Below, in pieces: positions 28,118 through 36,315 of a DNA stretch of 39,643 bases. Location of the stretch: assembly GCA_938084845.1 (NCBI GenBank), contig CALKEB010000070.1, positions 1-39,643 on the forward strand. The letters are read 5' to 3'. Position numbers and translations under genes: made by a program. This DNA is from an uncultured Polaribacter sp. GTDB lineage: Bacteria; Bacteroidota; Bacteroidia; Flavobacteriales; Flavobacteriaceae. Each line of letters begins with the position of its first letter. The stretch's first letter is position 1. The notes beneath the pieces were generated by a model. It was not told where the DNA came from. It saw nothing but the letters and a program-made list of their open reading frames with translations, and searched no databases.

Positions 28118-28363
28118 ATGAACACTCGACTTAGAAAAAACTGGACTCTTTTTTTAATAATTAGTTTAACATTAGGATTAGCTCCATTTAATCCTCCACA
28201 TTTAATTGGTAAAATTAAATGGATTCTTGGAGGCAATGCGCTGTCTCCAAAAAATGGTATGAAACTAGAAGATTGGTTTGATTTAGGTCTACATGGAGTG
28301 CCATGGCTGTTGTTGTTAATCTCTAGTTTTTTAATTATTCTTAATTTTAGGAAAAAAGAATAA
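28118..28363 (+). CDS. small two-helix membrane protein, conserved
   Basis: The product has 81 residues. Two hydrophobic helices (about 9-25, TLFLIISLTLGLAPFNP, and about 61-76, VPWLLLLISSFLIILNF) flank a polar stretch with GKIKWILGGNALSPKNGMKLEDWFDLGLHG. Similar short flavobacterial proteins (GKIKWI.GG...M...DWFD..LHG.PW) are, as I recall, labelled RND transporter in databases, but the sequence is far too short to be a pump. The function is unknown. It follows the porin gene by 17 bases on the same strand and converges with nhaC with a 10-base gap that holds no terminator. Confidence 0.75.
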   Translation: MNTRLRKNWTLFLIISLTLGLAPFNPPHLIGKIKWILGGNALSPKNGMKLEDWFDLGLHGVPWLLLLISSFLIILNFRKKE

Positions 28364-28373
28364 GTCTTTGGAG

Positions 28374-29843
28374 TTACTTAGAGGTAAGAACTCTGATTTT
28401 TAAGTTTATTGCTGCAAATAAAAGTGTTGTAAATGGACTTAACCAATTAAAAATTGCATACAAAAAGTACTCACCTACTCCAACCCCTAAAACACCAGAC
28501 TGGTATGCTCCACAGGTATTCCAAGGGATTAAAACAGAAGTTACTGTTCCTGAATCTTCTAACGTTCTACTTAAATTTTCTGGCGCTAAACCTTTGTCTT
28601 GATATGCTTTTTTAAACATTTTTCCAGGAATTACAAGAGCAAGATATTGGTCTGATGCAACAATATTTAACCCTAAACAACTAACCACAGTACTGGCAAA
28701 CAAACCAAAAACTGAAGTTGCAATTGAAAGTAAGCTTTTTGTAATTTTTGCCAAAGCACCGATAGCATCCATAACACCACCAAAAACCATTGCGCAAATA
28801 ATTAAAAAAATAGTCCAAAGCATACCATTCATTCCACCTGCTGCAAATAATTCCGTCAGTTTTTCATCATCAGTTTCAATCTGTGTATCAGTTAAAATGG
28901 AGTTGACTATAGTTTGAACTTTAGAATCGGATAAACTTTCTAATACCTCACCTTGAAAAATAAAGGCAAAAACTGCAGCTAAAAGTACACCAACACCTAA
29001 TGCCGTTAAAGGCTTTGTTTTCATTAAAATCATAACGATTACTGCTACAGGAACAATGAATAAAAGTGGCGTAATATTAAATGTATTGTCTATAGAGACT
29101 AATAAATTACTTACATCTGCACTTCCAGAAGTTTGTGTAGTTGCACTTAATATTGCAAATACCACTAATGTTATTACTATTGTAGGCACTGTTGTATAGG
29201 CCATATATTTAATATGGGTAAATAGATCTGTCCCTGCCATAGCTGGTGCTAAATTTGTAGTATCTGATAATGGAGACATTTTATCACCAAAATAAGCACC
29301 TGATATTACAGCACCTGCAATCATGCCAGAGGGTATACCTAAAGCACTTCCAATACCAATTAAAGCAATCCCTACAGTTGCTGAAGTAGTCCAAGAACTA
29401 CCTGTTGCAATAGAAATAATAGCCGCTATAATTACAGATGCAGGTAAAAAAACTTCCGGACTTAAAACTTGCAAACCATAATACACCATTGCTGGTATAA
29501 TTCCACTAACTAGCCAAGAACCTGCTAATGCACCCACTAAAAATAATATTAATATGGGTACAAAAACACTTTTCCAATTTGCCCAAACCTCAGCAACCAT
29601 TTTTGAAATTGTTACTTTATTAAAAAAACCAATAAATGCAGCAACCAAACCTCCAATTAGTAAGATATATTGATTTGTATAAGCCCCAAACCATTCTTGC
29701 CCCTCTACAAAGAAGATATTATATGCTAGTAAGCCCATTAAAATCACAACTGGAATTAAAGATTGGAATAAACTTAAGTCTTTGTTGTTGGCAATAGTCT
29801 GAGTATCAATATCTATATTAGAATGGTGGTTATTATCTTGCAT
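28374..29843 (-). CDS. nhaC: Na+/H+ antiporter of the NhaC family
   Basis: The product is a 489-residue polytopic protein with about 11-12 transmembrane helices after a polar, His/Asn-rich N-terminal tail. The core has the NhaC-family segments SIATGSSWTTSATVGIALIGIG, GAVISGAYFGDKMSPLSDTTNLAPA and, near the C-terminus, LAPENLSRTLEDSGTVTSVLIPWNTCGAYQ. Members exchange sodium for protons, and some paralogues exchange organic acids (for example malate/lactate), so ion coupling is known by family but substrate is not certain. It is transcribed alone; the 294-base gap upstream contains no consensus promoter on this strand. Confidence 0.9.
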   Translation of the reverse strand: MQDNNHHSNIDIDTQTIANNKDLSLFQSLIPVVILMGLLAYNIFFVEGQEWFGAYTNQYILLIGGLVAAFIGFFNKVTISKMVAEVWANWKSVFVPILILFLVGALAGSWLVSGIIPAMVYYGLQVLSPEVFLPASVIIAAIISIATGSSWTTSATVGIALIGIGSALGIPSGMIAGAVISGAYFGDKMSPLSDTTNLAPAMAGTDLFTHIKYMAYTTVPTIVITLVVFAILSATTQTSGSADVSNLLVSIDNTFNITPLLFIVPVAVIVMILMKTKPLTALGVGVLLAAVFAFIFQGEVLESLSDSKVQTIVNSILTDTQIETDDEKLTELFAAGGMNGMLWTIFLIICAMVFGGVMDAIGALAKITKSLLSIATSVFGLFASTVVSCLGLNIVASDQYLALVIPGKMFKKAYQDKGLAPENLSRTLEDSGTVTSVLIPWNTCGAYQSGVLGVGVGEYFLYAIFNWLSPFTTLLFAAINLKIRVLTSK

Positions 29844-30137
29844 GTTGTATTAATTGTTTTGTAATGTTACGATTTTACATTATGCTATGCAAATCAAATT
29901 GGGACACCTAATTTTGAAGTTGTACTTTAAAAAATGAGAAATAACGCTCTTTTAGTTGAGGTAAATAAGGGCAATAAATAGCATGAAAATATTTGTATTT
30001 ATAAAATTGATAACATCATATTGATGTTTATTTCATTGCTTTGCGTTATAATTCTATACGTTGGATTAAATTAATGGCCTTAGCACTTTTTTTCTAAGAA
30101 AACACCCAATTACAAACTAAACAAAAAAACTGTAAGG
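29844..30137. other. gene-free gap between nhaC and the Cys/Met PLP enzyme gene
   Basis: This 294-base spacer has no plausible coding sequence. It holds a perfect small inverted repeat AACATCA-TAT-TGATGTT (30012-30028) and a weaker CTTAG/CTAAG pair near 30083-30103 that might help end the leftward transcript coming from 31337. No TAnnTTTG box with a proper TTG was found for nhaC; the nearest candidate is the one-mismatch TTGATTTG just above 29890. Confidence 0.4.
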
Positions 30138-31337
30138 TTACAAAACACCGACTTCTTTCATACAATTTTTCATGAGTATATAAGTACGTTCAATATCATT
30201 ATCGAGACCAATAGAAAATCGAATTAAACCATCGGAAAGTCCCATTTCTTTTTGCTCTTCTTCAGGTATTTCTGATGATGTAGAGCTTCCTGGGGCCGAA
30301 AATAACGTTTTATAAAAACCTAAACTTACTGCTAAATACCCTAAATTCTTTTGTTGCATTAACTCCATTAAAGCATTTGCTTTATCTAACGAACCTACGT
30401 CTATAGTTAACATACCACCAAAACCATACTCAGTATTCATCATCTTTTTGAACAAACGATGAGAAGGGTGAGTTGCTAAACCTGGGTACACTGTTTTTAA
30501 CCCATCAGATTGAAATTTATCTGCTAAAAAAATAGCATTATTGCTATGCTGTTTTATTCGAATATGCAGTGTTCTCATATTTTTTAAAACGGATGAAGCT
30601 CTTAAACTATCCATAGTTGCACCTAACAGCATAGCAGCACCATCGTTTACATTTCGTAAATCATTAATAAATTCTTTTGAACCACACACAACACCACCAA
30701 CAGTATCTGAGGCCCCATTTATAAATTTTGTTAAACTATGAATGACAATGTCGGCTCCAAGTTTTGCTGGAGAGATTGATAAAGGAGAAAAGGTATTGTC
30801 TACCACCAATTGTAAATGGTGTTTTTTAGCCAAGGCCGATAATCCTTTAATATCTGCAACTTCTAAAAGGGGGTTACTTACAGATTCACAATACAAAACT
30901 TTGGTATTTTTTGTAATTGCAGCCTCTACTACATCTAATTTTGTAATGTCTACAAAAGTAGTTGCTATTCCTAATTTTGGCGTAAAGTTTTTTAGAAAAG
31001 CATACGTGCCTCCATAAATTGTTCTACTTGATACAATGTGATCATTTGCACCACATAATTGTAATAAAACAGGCGTAATTGCCCCCATACCTGAAGCAGT
31101 AACATTAGCCGTTTCTGTTCCTTCCATTGCTGCTAAAGCTTCACCTAAATATAAATTTGATGGGGTTGAATGTCTTGCGTATAAATAGCAACCATCTGCA
31201 TTACCCTCAAAAGTATCAAACATGGTTTTTGCCGACAAAAAAGTATAGGTTGACGCGTCTGAAATAGAGGGATTTACACCTCCAAACTCTCCAAAATATT
31301 GTAAATCTTGTATTTTATCTGCTGGCTTATAACTCAT
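30138..31337 (-). CDS. Cys/Met metabolism PLP enzyme (methionine gamma-lyase or cystathionine synthase/lyase type)
   Basis: The product has 399 residues and the gamma-family PLP fold. Lys204 in HSLTKFINGASDTVGG is the Schiff-base residue, Asp180 in VVDNTFSPL contacts the ring nitrogen, and Tyr108 is in the IYGGTYAF segment. Methionine gamma-lyases have Cys two positions after that Tyr (YGC); here it is Gly110, as in cystathionine gamma-synthases and many homocysteine-related lyases. The exact reaction is therefore open. A divergent Lrp/AsnC regulator 158 bases away recalls the mdeA-mdeR arrangement of pseudomonads, which favours amino-acid-induced catabolism. That inference rests on layout only. 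Confidence 0.85.
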   Translation of the reverse strand: MSYKPADKIQDLQYFGEFGGVNPSISDASTYTFLSAKTMFDTFEGNADGCYLYARHSTPSNLYLGEALAAMEGTETANVTASGMGAITPVLLQLCGANDHIVSSRTIYGGTYAFLKNFTPKLGIATTFVDITKLDVVEAAITKNTKVLYCESVSNPLLEVADIKGLSALAKKHHLQLVVDNTFSPLSISPAKLGADIVIHSLTKFINGASDTVGGVVCGSKEFINDLRNVNDGAAMLLGATMDSLRASSVLKNMRTLHIRIKQHSNNAIFLADKFQSDGLKTVYPGLATHPSHRLFKKMMNTEYGFGGMLTIDVGSLDKANALMELMQQKNLGYLAVSLGFYKTLFSAPGSSTSSEIPEEEQKEMGLSDGLIRFSIGLDNDIERTYILMKNCMKEVGVL

Positions 31338-31404
31338 ATTATTTAATTTATATCATTACAAATTACCATATAAATAGAACAATTATCAACTAAAACTCAT
31401 ATTT

Positions 31405-31450
31405 ATAGTTTTTTATTCTAATATATCTATAATAAATAGTTTTATTATCT
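31405..31450. promoter_or_regulatory. candidate Lrp-type operator: two direct repeats 31 bases apart
   Basis: ATAGTTTTTTATTCT (31405-31419) and ATAGTTTTATTATCT (31436-31450) agree at 12 of 15 positions and start 31 bases apart, close to three helical turns. They lie between the PLP enzyme and lrp genes; the second overlaps a near-consensus -7 box TATCTTTA (31446-31453) for the regulator. The region is very AT-rich, so chance similarity is a real possibility. Confidence 0.35.
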
Positions 31451-31495
31451 TTACTCCAAAGAGAAAATATAGAAAAACAGATAATATTTCAGCGT

Positions 31496-31954
31496 ATGCA
31501 ATTAGATACTACAGATAAAAAACTAATAAACTTATTACAAAAGAATAGCAAACAAACCACCAAACAACTTTCTATATCACTTCATTTATCTGTAACCGCT
31601 ATTTATGAACGAATTAAAAAATTAGAAAAAGAAAAAGTAATCGAAAAATATGTGGCTATTGTAAATAGGTATAAAGTTCAAAAATCTTTTTTAGCATTCT
31701 GCCATGTAAAGCTGGTACAACATAAAAAAGAGATTGTAACTACTTTTGAACAAGAAATACTAAAACTCGAGGAGGTTTCAGAATGTTTTCATGTTAGTGG
31801 AGATTATGATTATATTTTAAAAGTGTATGTAAAGGATATGGATGATTACAGAAATTTTATGGTTACCAAATTAACGGCAATCAAATATATTGGAAGTACA
31901 CATAGTACTTTTGCAATAGAACAAGTAAAAAACACAACTAAAATTAATGTATAA
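31496..31954 (+). CDS. Lrp/AsnC family transcription regulator
   Basis: The product has 152 residues. An N-terminal helix-turn-helix (DTTDKKLINLLQKNSKQTTK, then LSISLHLSVTAIYERIKKLEKEKVI) is followed by the ligand-binding RAM domain (about 65-140, with EVSECFHVSGDYDYILKVYVKDMDDYRNFM). Such proteins form octamers or hexadecamers that bind amino acids and usually control a neighbouring gene. The divergent Cys/Met PLP enzyme is the obvious candidate target. The effector amino acid cannot be read from the sequence. Confidence 0.93.
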   Translation: MQLDTTDKKLINLLQKNSKQTTKQLSISLHLSVTAIYERIKKLEKEKVIEKYVAIVNRYKVQKSFLAFCHVKLVQHKKEIVTTFEQEILKLEEVSECFHVSGDYDYILKVYVKDMDDYRNFMVTKLTAIKYIGSTHSTFAIEQVKNTTKINV

Positions 31955-31956
31955 AA

Positions 31957-31983
31957 AAACCCAAAACATATCGTTTTGGGTTT
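31957..31983. terminator. terminator shared by lrp and the yceI-CDGSH unit
   Basis: AAACCCAAAAC (31957-31967) pairs with GTTTTGGGTTT (31973-31983) around ATATC. On the minus strand seven T follow the stem, so it is strong for the leftward unit. On the plus strand only three T follow, so it is weaker for lrp. Confidence 0.8.
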
Positions 31984-32006
31984 GTATTGTGTTTAAAGAT
32001 TAGAGT

Positions 32007-32099
32007 TTAATTTTTATTGTGAGAACCATCACAATACCCATTTTTGTCTCCTGTATTTCCACAACCACATTTTGGTCTTTCTGATTTTATTGATTTCAT
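32007..32099 (-). CDS. 30-residue CDGSH-type iron-sulfur miniprotein
   Basis: A complete small reading frame (ATG at 32099, TAA at 32007) encodes a 30-residue protein whose second half is CGCGNTGDKNGYCDGSHNKN. Cys11, Cys13, Cys23 and His27 provide the three-Cys, one-His ligand set of CDGSH [2Fe-2S] proteins. The spacing between the second and third Cys is nine residues, against eight in the usual signature. Only 10 residues precede the cluster motif, so this is close to the smallest form imaginable. It starts 11 bases after the YceI stop on the same strand and is followed by a terminator, so it is probably translated from the yceI mRNA. The role is unknown; redox or metal handling is inference. 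Confidence 0.72.
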   Translation of the reverse strand: MKSIKSERPKCGCGNTGDKNGYCDGSHNKN

Positions 32100-32110
32100 A
32101 ATTTTATTTT

Positions 32111-32755
32111 TTAAGATTTAGTTTTTACAACAAAAGACATTTCCATTAAATCATCAATAAATTTGTCTTTTAGATTATTAAAAAATGATTTAGAGGCGTA
32201 GGTTACATTAAACTCTGCTCTATTTACCATAAAAACCTCACTAGAAAATGTAGTAACACCATCTGTTGTAGCAATTGTGGCAGGAATGGTAATACTTTTT
32301 GTAACATCCTTTATAGTTAAGTTTCCTGTTACTAGTAATAGGTTATCTTTAGGAGCTACAGAAGTAATTATAAATTTAGATGTAGGGTAAGCTTCAATAT
32401 CAAAAAAGTCTGAATTAATTAAATGACTTACTAATTTTCCATTTGCTTCGTTATCTGCAGGAATATCTGACACTTTAATTGTAGACATATCTACTATAAA
32501 CTCCCCACCTACTAATTTACCTTGTTCTAACACAAGTGCTCCATTTTTTAAGCTCACAATACCATTGTGAGAACCAGTTGGTTTAGTTCCTTTCCAATTT
32601 AATACAGAAGATGTAGTGTCTACATTATTTACAGCGGCAACTTTTTCTGCGACACTAACTTCTTTTTTGGTTTCAGTTGCTTTCTTATTAGGTTCACTTT
32701 TACAAGAGGTTAATATAGTAGCAACTGCTACTATTGATAAAAATACTTTTTTCAT
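32111..32755 (-). CDS. YceI-domain lipoprotein
   Basis: The product has 214 residues. The signal ends in ILTSC, so Cys18 is the lipidation site, followed by a Lys/Glu-rich linker. From about residue 45 the YceI lipocalin-like barrel is evident (VDTTSSVLNWKGTKPTGSHNG, GGEFIVDMSTIKVSD, LINSDFFDIEAYPTSKFIIT, GNLTIKDVTKSITIPATI, the last strands ending in a conserved FKDKFID-like segment, here LKDKFIDDLMEM). YceI barrels bind isoprenoid-like lipids in the structures I know; the ligand here is not known. It precedes the CDGSH miniprotein in one transcript. A TATATTTG box (32788-32795) lies upstream. Confidence 0.92.
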   Translation of the reverse strand: MKKVFLSIVAVATILTSCKSEPNKKATETKKEVSVAEKVAAVNNVDTTSSVLNWKGTKPTGSHNGIVSLKNGALVLEQGKLVGGEFIVDMSTIKVSDIPADNEANGKLVSHLINSDFFDIEAYPTSKFIITSVAPKDNLLLVTGNLTIKDVTKSITIPATIATTDGVTTFSSEVFMVNRAEFNVTYASKSFFNNLKDKFIDDLMEMSFVVKTKS

Positions 32756-32787
32756 ATAGTTAAATTTTAATTATTTATTTTCCATAG

Positions 32788-32795
32788 CAAATATA
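32788..32795 (-). promoter_or_regulatory. -7 box TATATTTG for yceI
   Basis: On the minus strand TATATTTG lies 32 bases before the YceI start codon. The -33 element is not obvious. Confidence 0.55.
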
Positions 32796-32843
32796 TACTA
32801 ATTTATTTTCCCTGGAAAGTATTTTGAAAAAAATATATGATTT

Positions 32844-33299
32844 TTAAAAATCTTTTGTTTTAGAATCGATGATAATGGTTACTGGGCCATCGTTTCGTAA
32901 TGCTACTTTCATATCTGCTCCAAAAACACCAGTTTGAACTTGTGTATTAATCTGGTCTTCCAAACTAGTAACAAATTTATGGTAAAGTGGTAATGCAACA
33001 TCTGGTTTAGCTGCTCTTATATAACTTGGTCTATTGCCTTTTTTTGTATAGGCAAATAAGGTGAATTGACTAACCACAATAACCTCTGCATTGAGGTCTT
33101 TAAGCGATACATTCATAACCTGGTTCTCATCGTTAAAAACTCTTAGATTCACTATCTTTTTAACTAAATACTGAATATCTTCTTTAGTATCAGTAGCTGT
33201 GATGCCTAAAAGAATTAGTAGGCCTTCTTTAATTTTGGCTACTTTTTTTTGGTTGATGGCAACACTTGCTTTAGAAACTCGCTGTACAACTACTCTCAT
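32844..33299 (-). CDS. dtd: D-aminoacyl-tRNA deacylase
   Basis: DTD removes D-amino acids (and glycine from tRNA-Ala) from charged tRNAs. The 151-residue product starts MRVVVQRVSKASV and has both active-site motifs: SQFTL at 77-81 and NDGPVT at 136-141 (family NxGPV/FT). The length fits. It lies 3 bases after rsgA on the same strand, so the two are co-transcribed. A weak AT palindrome around the stop codon (32839-32852) may act as terminator before yceI. Confidence 0.96.
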   Translation of the reverse strand: MRVVVQRVSKASVAINQKKVAKIKEGLLILLGITATDTKEDIQYLVKKIVNLRVFNDENQVMNVSLKDLNAEVIVVSQFTLFAYTKKGNRPSYIRAAKPDVALPLYHKFVTSLEDQINTQVQTGVFGADMKVALRNDGPVTIIIDSKTKDF

Positions 33300-33302
33300 C
33301 TT

Positions 33303-34265
33303 TTACACATCTTCTTCATTCCAAACATCTGTTCTAAAATGCTCTGTTTCTTCCTCTCCTTCTAATATCTGCAAATAACTTCGGTATCTAGACCAAGAAA
33401 CTTCTTCTTCTTCTAGAGCCTCTTTTACAGCACATTTGGGTTCTTTTAAATGCAAACAGTCGTTAAATTTACAATGTTGCTTTAAAGCAAAAAATTCAGG
33501 AAAATAATCACCCAACTCATATTTATCCATATCAACAACGCCAAAACCTTTAATTCCTGGGGTGTCTATTATTTTTGCATTAAAATTTAAATCGAACATT
33601 TCTGCAAAAGTAGTCGTGTGTTGCCCTTGTTTGTGTTGGTCTGATATTTCTTGTGTTTTTAAATTTAAATTGGGTGCAATTGCATTTACTAAAGTTGATT
33701 TACCAACTCCAGAATGCCCAATAAACATAGAGGTTTTACCCACCATTACTTCTCTTAAAACATCAAGATTTATATTTTTTGTAGCAGAAACCTCCAAACA
33801 GGTATACCCAATGGCCTCATAAATATCTTTAAGGTACAAGATCTCTGCTCTTTCTTCAACTTCGTAGACATCTATCTTATTAAAAACTAAAACCGTCTCT
33901 ATTCTATAAGCTCTTGTGGTTACTAAAAATCGATCTATAAAGGCAGTTAAAGTAGGTGGATTGTTTATAGTGATTAGTAAGAAAACCAAATCTACATTTG
34001 CTGCAATTATATGCGTTTGTTTGGATAAGTTTACAGATTTACGAACAATATAGTTCTCTCTATCTAGAATTTTTTTTATCACTCCAATTTCTTCATCCCC
34101 CTTCTTTTCTAGGTCAAAAACTACTTTATCTCCAACAGCTATTGGATTGGTACTTTTTATCCCTTTAATCCTAAATTTCCCTTTAATTCTACATTGATGA
34201 AACTGACCATCATTAGACTTTACAAAATACCAACTTCCAGTAGATTTATATACAATACCTGTCAT
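33303..34265 (-). CDS. rsgA: ribosome small subunit-dependent GTPase A
   Basis: RsgA is a late 30S assembly GTPase. The 320-residue product has an N-terminal OB domain (about 1-75), then the circularly permuted GTPase motifs: NKID (129-132) before GHSGVGKST (183-191) and DTPG (234-237). The C-terminal zinc domain has Cys265, Cys270, His272 and Cys278. All hallmarks are intact. It is followed by dtd at a 3-base gap. A one-mismatch -7 box (CATCTTTG, minus strand, 34278-34271) precedes it, and the upstream aromatic operon is closed by its own terminator. Confidence 0.96.
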   Translation of the reverse strand: MTGIVYKSTGSWYFVKSNDGQFHQCRIKGKFRIKGIKSTNPIAVGDKVVFDLEKKGDEEIGVIKKILDRENYIVRKSVNLSKQTHIIAANVDLVFLLITINNPPTLTAFIDRFLVTTRAYRIETVLVFNKIDVYEVEERAEILYLKDIYEAIGYTCLEVSATKNINLDVLREVMVGKTSMFIGHSGVGKSTLVNAIAPNLNLKTQEISDQHKQGQHTTTFAEMFDLNFNAKIIDTPGIKGFGVVDMDKYELGDYFPEFFALKQHCKFNDCLHLKEPKCAVKEALEEEEVSWSRYRSYLQILEGEEETEHFRTDVWNEEDV

Positions 34266-34296
34266 TATTACAAAGATGCAGAATTAAAATTGATTT

Positions 34297-34336
34297 AAAA
34301 AAATAAGCCACAAATCCTTATCGGATTTATGGCTTA
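34297..34336 (-). terminator. terminator of the aromatic amino acid operon
   Basis: On the minus strand TAAGCCA-T-AAATCC pairs with GGATTT-G-TGGCTTA (one mismatch) around GATAA, followed by ATTTTTTT. It lies 20 bases after the stop of the last operon gene and 31 bases before rsgA. Confidence 0.85.
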
Positions 34337-34356
34337 ATTTAATTGAATACCTAGTA

Positions 34357-35439
34357 TTATCCTTTAATAATATTTTCTTGATGATTAATAGATTCTTGAT
34401 GAATGGCTTTAAACATTTTTAACACAAATTCCTCACTTAATCCTTTTTCTTTTCCTTCTAAAATCATATTCCCTAAAATCTCATTCCATCTTTTAGACTG
34501 TAAAACGGCTACATTTTGCTCTTTCTTTAACTCACCAATTTGATCTGCAACTTTCATACGTTTGCCTAATAAATCTATTAATTGACCATCAACAACATTT
34601 ATTTGAGCACGCAAGTTTTCTAATGAATTTCTATAAGTAGCATCTGTTTCTGTTTCCTTTCTAATTTTAAGATCTTGCATAATCTGTTTTAATTTTGTTG
34701 GTGTTACTTGTTGTGCAGCATCAGACCAAGCATTTTCAGGATCCCAGTGTGTTTCTATCATTAAACCATCAAAATTTAAATCTAAAGCAGTTTGAGATAC
34801 TTCAAAAATCATTTCTCTGTTACCTGTAATATGAGAAGGATCACAAATTAATGGTAAATCTGGAAATCTATTTTTGAATTCAATTGCTATTTGCCATTCA
34901 GGGACATTTCTATATTTTGATTTTTCGTATGTAGAAAACCCTCTGTGAATTGCTCCTAAGTTTTTAATATCTGCAGTATATAGTCTTTCTATACCACCCA
35001 ACCATAACGCTAAATCTGGATTAATTGGGTTTTTTACCAAAACAATTTTATCGGTGCCGTGTAAAGCATCAGCCAGTTCTTGCATGATAAATGGGGAAAC
35101 TGCTGTTCTTGCACCAATCCATAATAAATCTACATCATTCTCTAAAGCCAACTTAACATGAGCCGCATTTGCAACTTCTGTACAGGTTTTCATACCTGTT
35201 TCTTCTTTTACCTTCTTTAGCCATTTTAAACCCAAGGCCCCTACTCCTTCAAAGTTTCCTGGTCTAGTTCTTGGTTTCCAAATCCCTGCTCTATAATAGT
35301 TTACATCAGAATCTTTTAACTCATGTGCAATTTTTAAAACTTGTTCTTCAGTTTCTGCACTACAAGGCCCTGCTATTACTAGTGGATGATCTAACTTCAT
35401 ATCATCCAACCATGTTTTTAATGCTGCTGTATTCTTCAT
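34357..35439 (-). CDS. DAHP synthase fused to chorismate mutase
   Basis: The bifunctional protein has 360 residues. The N-terminal part (about 1-250) is a class I-beta (KDO8PS-like) 3-deoxy-7-phosphoheptulonate synthase, with VIAGPCSAE (21-29), YYRAGIWKPRTRPGNFEGVG, LWIGARTAVSPF, VLVKNPINPD and CDPSHITGNR. It joins PEP and erythrose 4-phosphate. The C-terminal part (about 260-355) is an AroQ chorismate mutase helix bundle (SLENLRAQINVVDGQLIDLLGKRMKVADQIG, with Arg, Lys and Glu positions typical of the active site). In such fusions the mutase domain serves as the allosteric sensor for prephenate. It is the last gene of the pheA operon, 21 bases after tyrA, and lies under the attenuator described at 38337-38506. 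Confidence 0.95.
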   Translation of the reverse strand: MKNTAALKTWLDDMKLDHPLVIAGPCSAETEEQVLKIAHELKDSDVNYYRAGIWKPRTRPGNFEGVGALGLKWLKKVKEETGMKTCTEVANAAHVKLALENDVDLLWIGARTAVSPFIMQELADALHGTDKIVLVKNPINPDLALWLGGIERLYTADIKNLGAIHRGFSTYEKSKYRNVPEWQIAIEFKNRFPDLPLICDPSHITGNREMIFEVSQTALDLNFDGLMIETHWDPENAWSDAAQQVTPTKLKQIMQDLKIRKETETDATYRNSLENLRAQINVVDGQLIDLLGKRMKVADQIGELKKEQNVAVLQSKRWNEILGNMILEGKEKGLSEEFVLKMFKAIHQESINHQENIIKG

Positions 35440-35460
35440 TTTTTTGTTGATTGTGGCGCT

Positions 35461-36312
35461 TTATTTTATGCCGTTTAAAATTTGTTTTATATAATTAGTA
35501 TTCTCCATTTCGTTAAAAATTTCAGAGAAATTATCTTGTTGCATTAACGCTTTAAACTGTTGTAAATTGTTAATATATTCTTCTAACGTTTCGATTACGT
35601 TGTCTTTATTTTGTTTAAAAATTGGTGTCCACATTGCTGGGCTACTTTTTGCCAAACGAACTGTAGATTCAAAACCTGAACCTGCCATATCAAAAATATC
35701 ACGTTCATTTTTTTCTTTATTGATTACTGTTTTACCCAACATAAATGCACTTATGTGAGACAGGTGCGAAACATACGCAATATGCTTATCATGAGAAACA
35801 GGATCCATATATCGAATACGCATTCCAATAGCTCTAAAAAGTGTTAATGCTTTTTCTTGAAGCTTAAACGTTGTTTTTTCAACTTCACAAATAATATTTG
35901 TTTTCCCTTTGTACAAGCCAGATATTGCTGCTTTAGGTCCTGAATTTTCTGTACCCGCAATTGGGTGCGCTGCTAAAAAATTTCTTCTTTTTGGATGATG
36001 TTCAACTTCTTTACAAATAGCTTCTTTTGTAGAACCCGTATCAACAACCAAGGTATTATCTCCTATTTTATTTAAAATAATAGGTAATAATTGCACAGTA
36101 GCATCTACAGGAATGGCTATAATAACCAAATCTGCATTTGTTAAATCGTCTAAAGTAGCTTTTTTATCTATGACACCTAAAGCCAAAGATTCATCTAAAT
36201 ACCCATCATTAGTATCTATTCCATAAACTATAGCATCAGGATTTTGTTTTCTAATGTCAATTGCAAAGCTACCTCCAATTAAACCAACACCAATAATGTA
36301 AATTGTATTCAT
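35461..36312 (-). CDS. tyrA: prephenate dehydrogenase
   Basis: The enzyme converts prephenate to 4-hydroxyphenylpyruvate with NAD(P), leading to tyrosine. The 283-residue product starts with a Rossmann dinucleotide fold (IIGVGLIGGSFAID, GxGxxG at 7-12), then has VDTGSTKEAIC, HPIAGTENSGP (prephenate-binding His and Gly-rich segment) and SHLSHISAFMLG. There is no chorismate mutase or ACT domain; chorismate mutase is supplied by the downstream fusion gene. It begins 3 bases after the aminotransferase stop, so translation is probably coupled. Confidence 0.95.
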   Translation of the reverse strand: MNTIYIIGVGLIGGSFAIDIRKQNPDAIVYGIDTNDGYLDESLALGVIDKKATLDDLTNADLVIIAIPVDATVQLLPIILNKIGDNTLVVDTGSTKEAICKEVEHHPKRRNFLAAHPIAGTENSGPKAAISGLYKGKTNIICEVEKTTFKLQEKALTLFRAIGMRIRYMDPVSHDKHIAYVSHLSHISAFMLGKTVINKEKNERDIFDMAGSGFESTVRLAKSSPAMWTPIFKQNKDNVIETLEEYINNLQQFKALMQQDNFSEIFNEMENTNYIKQILNGIK

Positions 36313-36315
36313 AAT

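Noticed and set aside
30012..30028. AACATCA/TGATGTT repeat as terminator or operator
   Set aside because: The stem is only seven bases long with no proper T-tract on either strand, and there is no second copy. It is recorded in the gap entry only.
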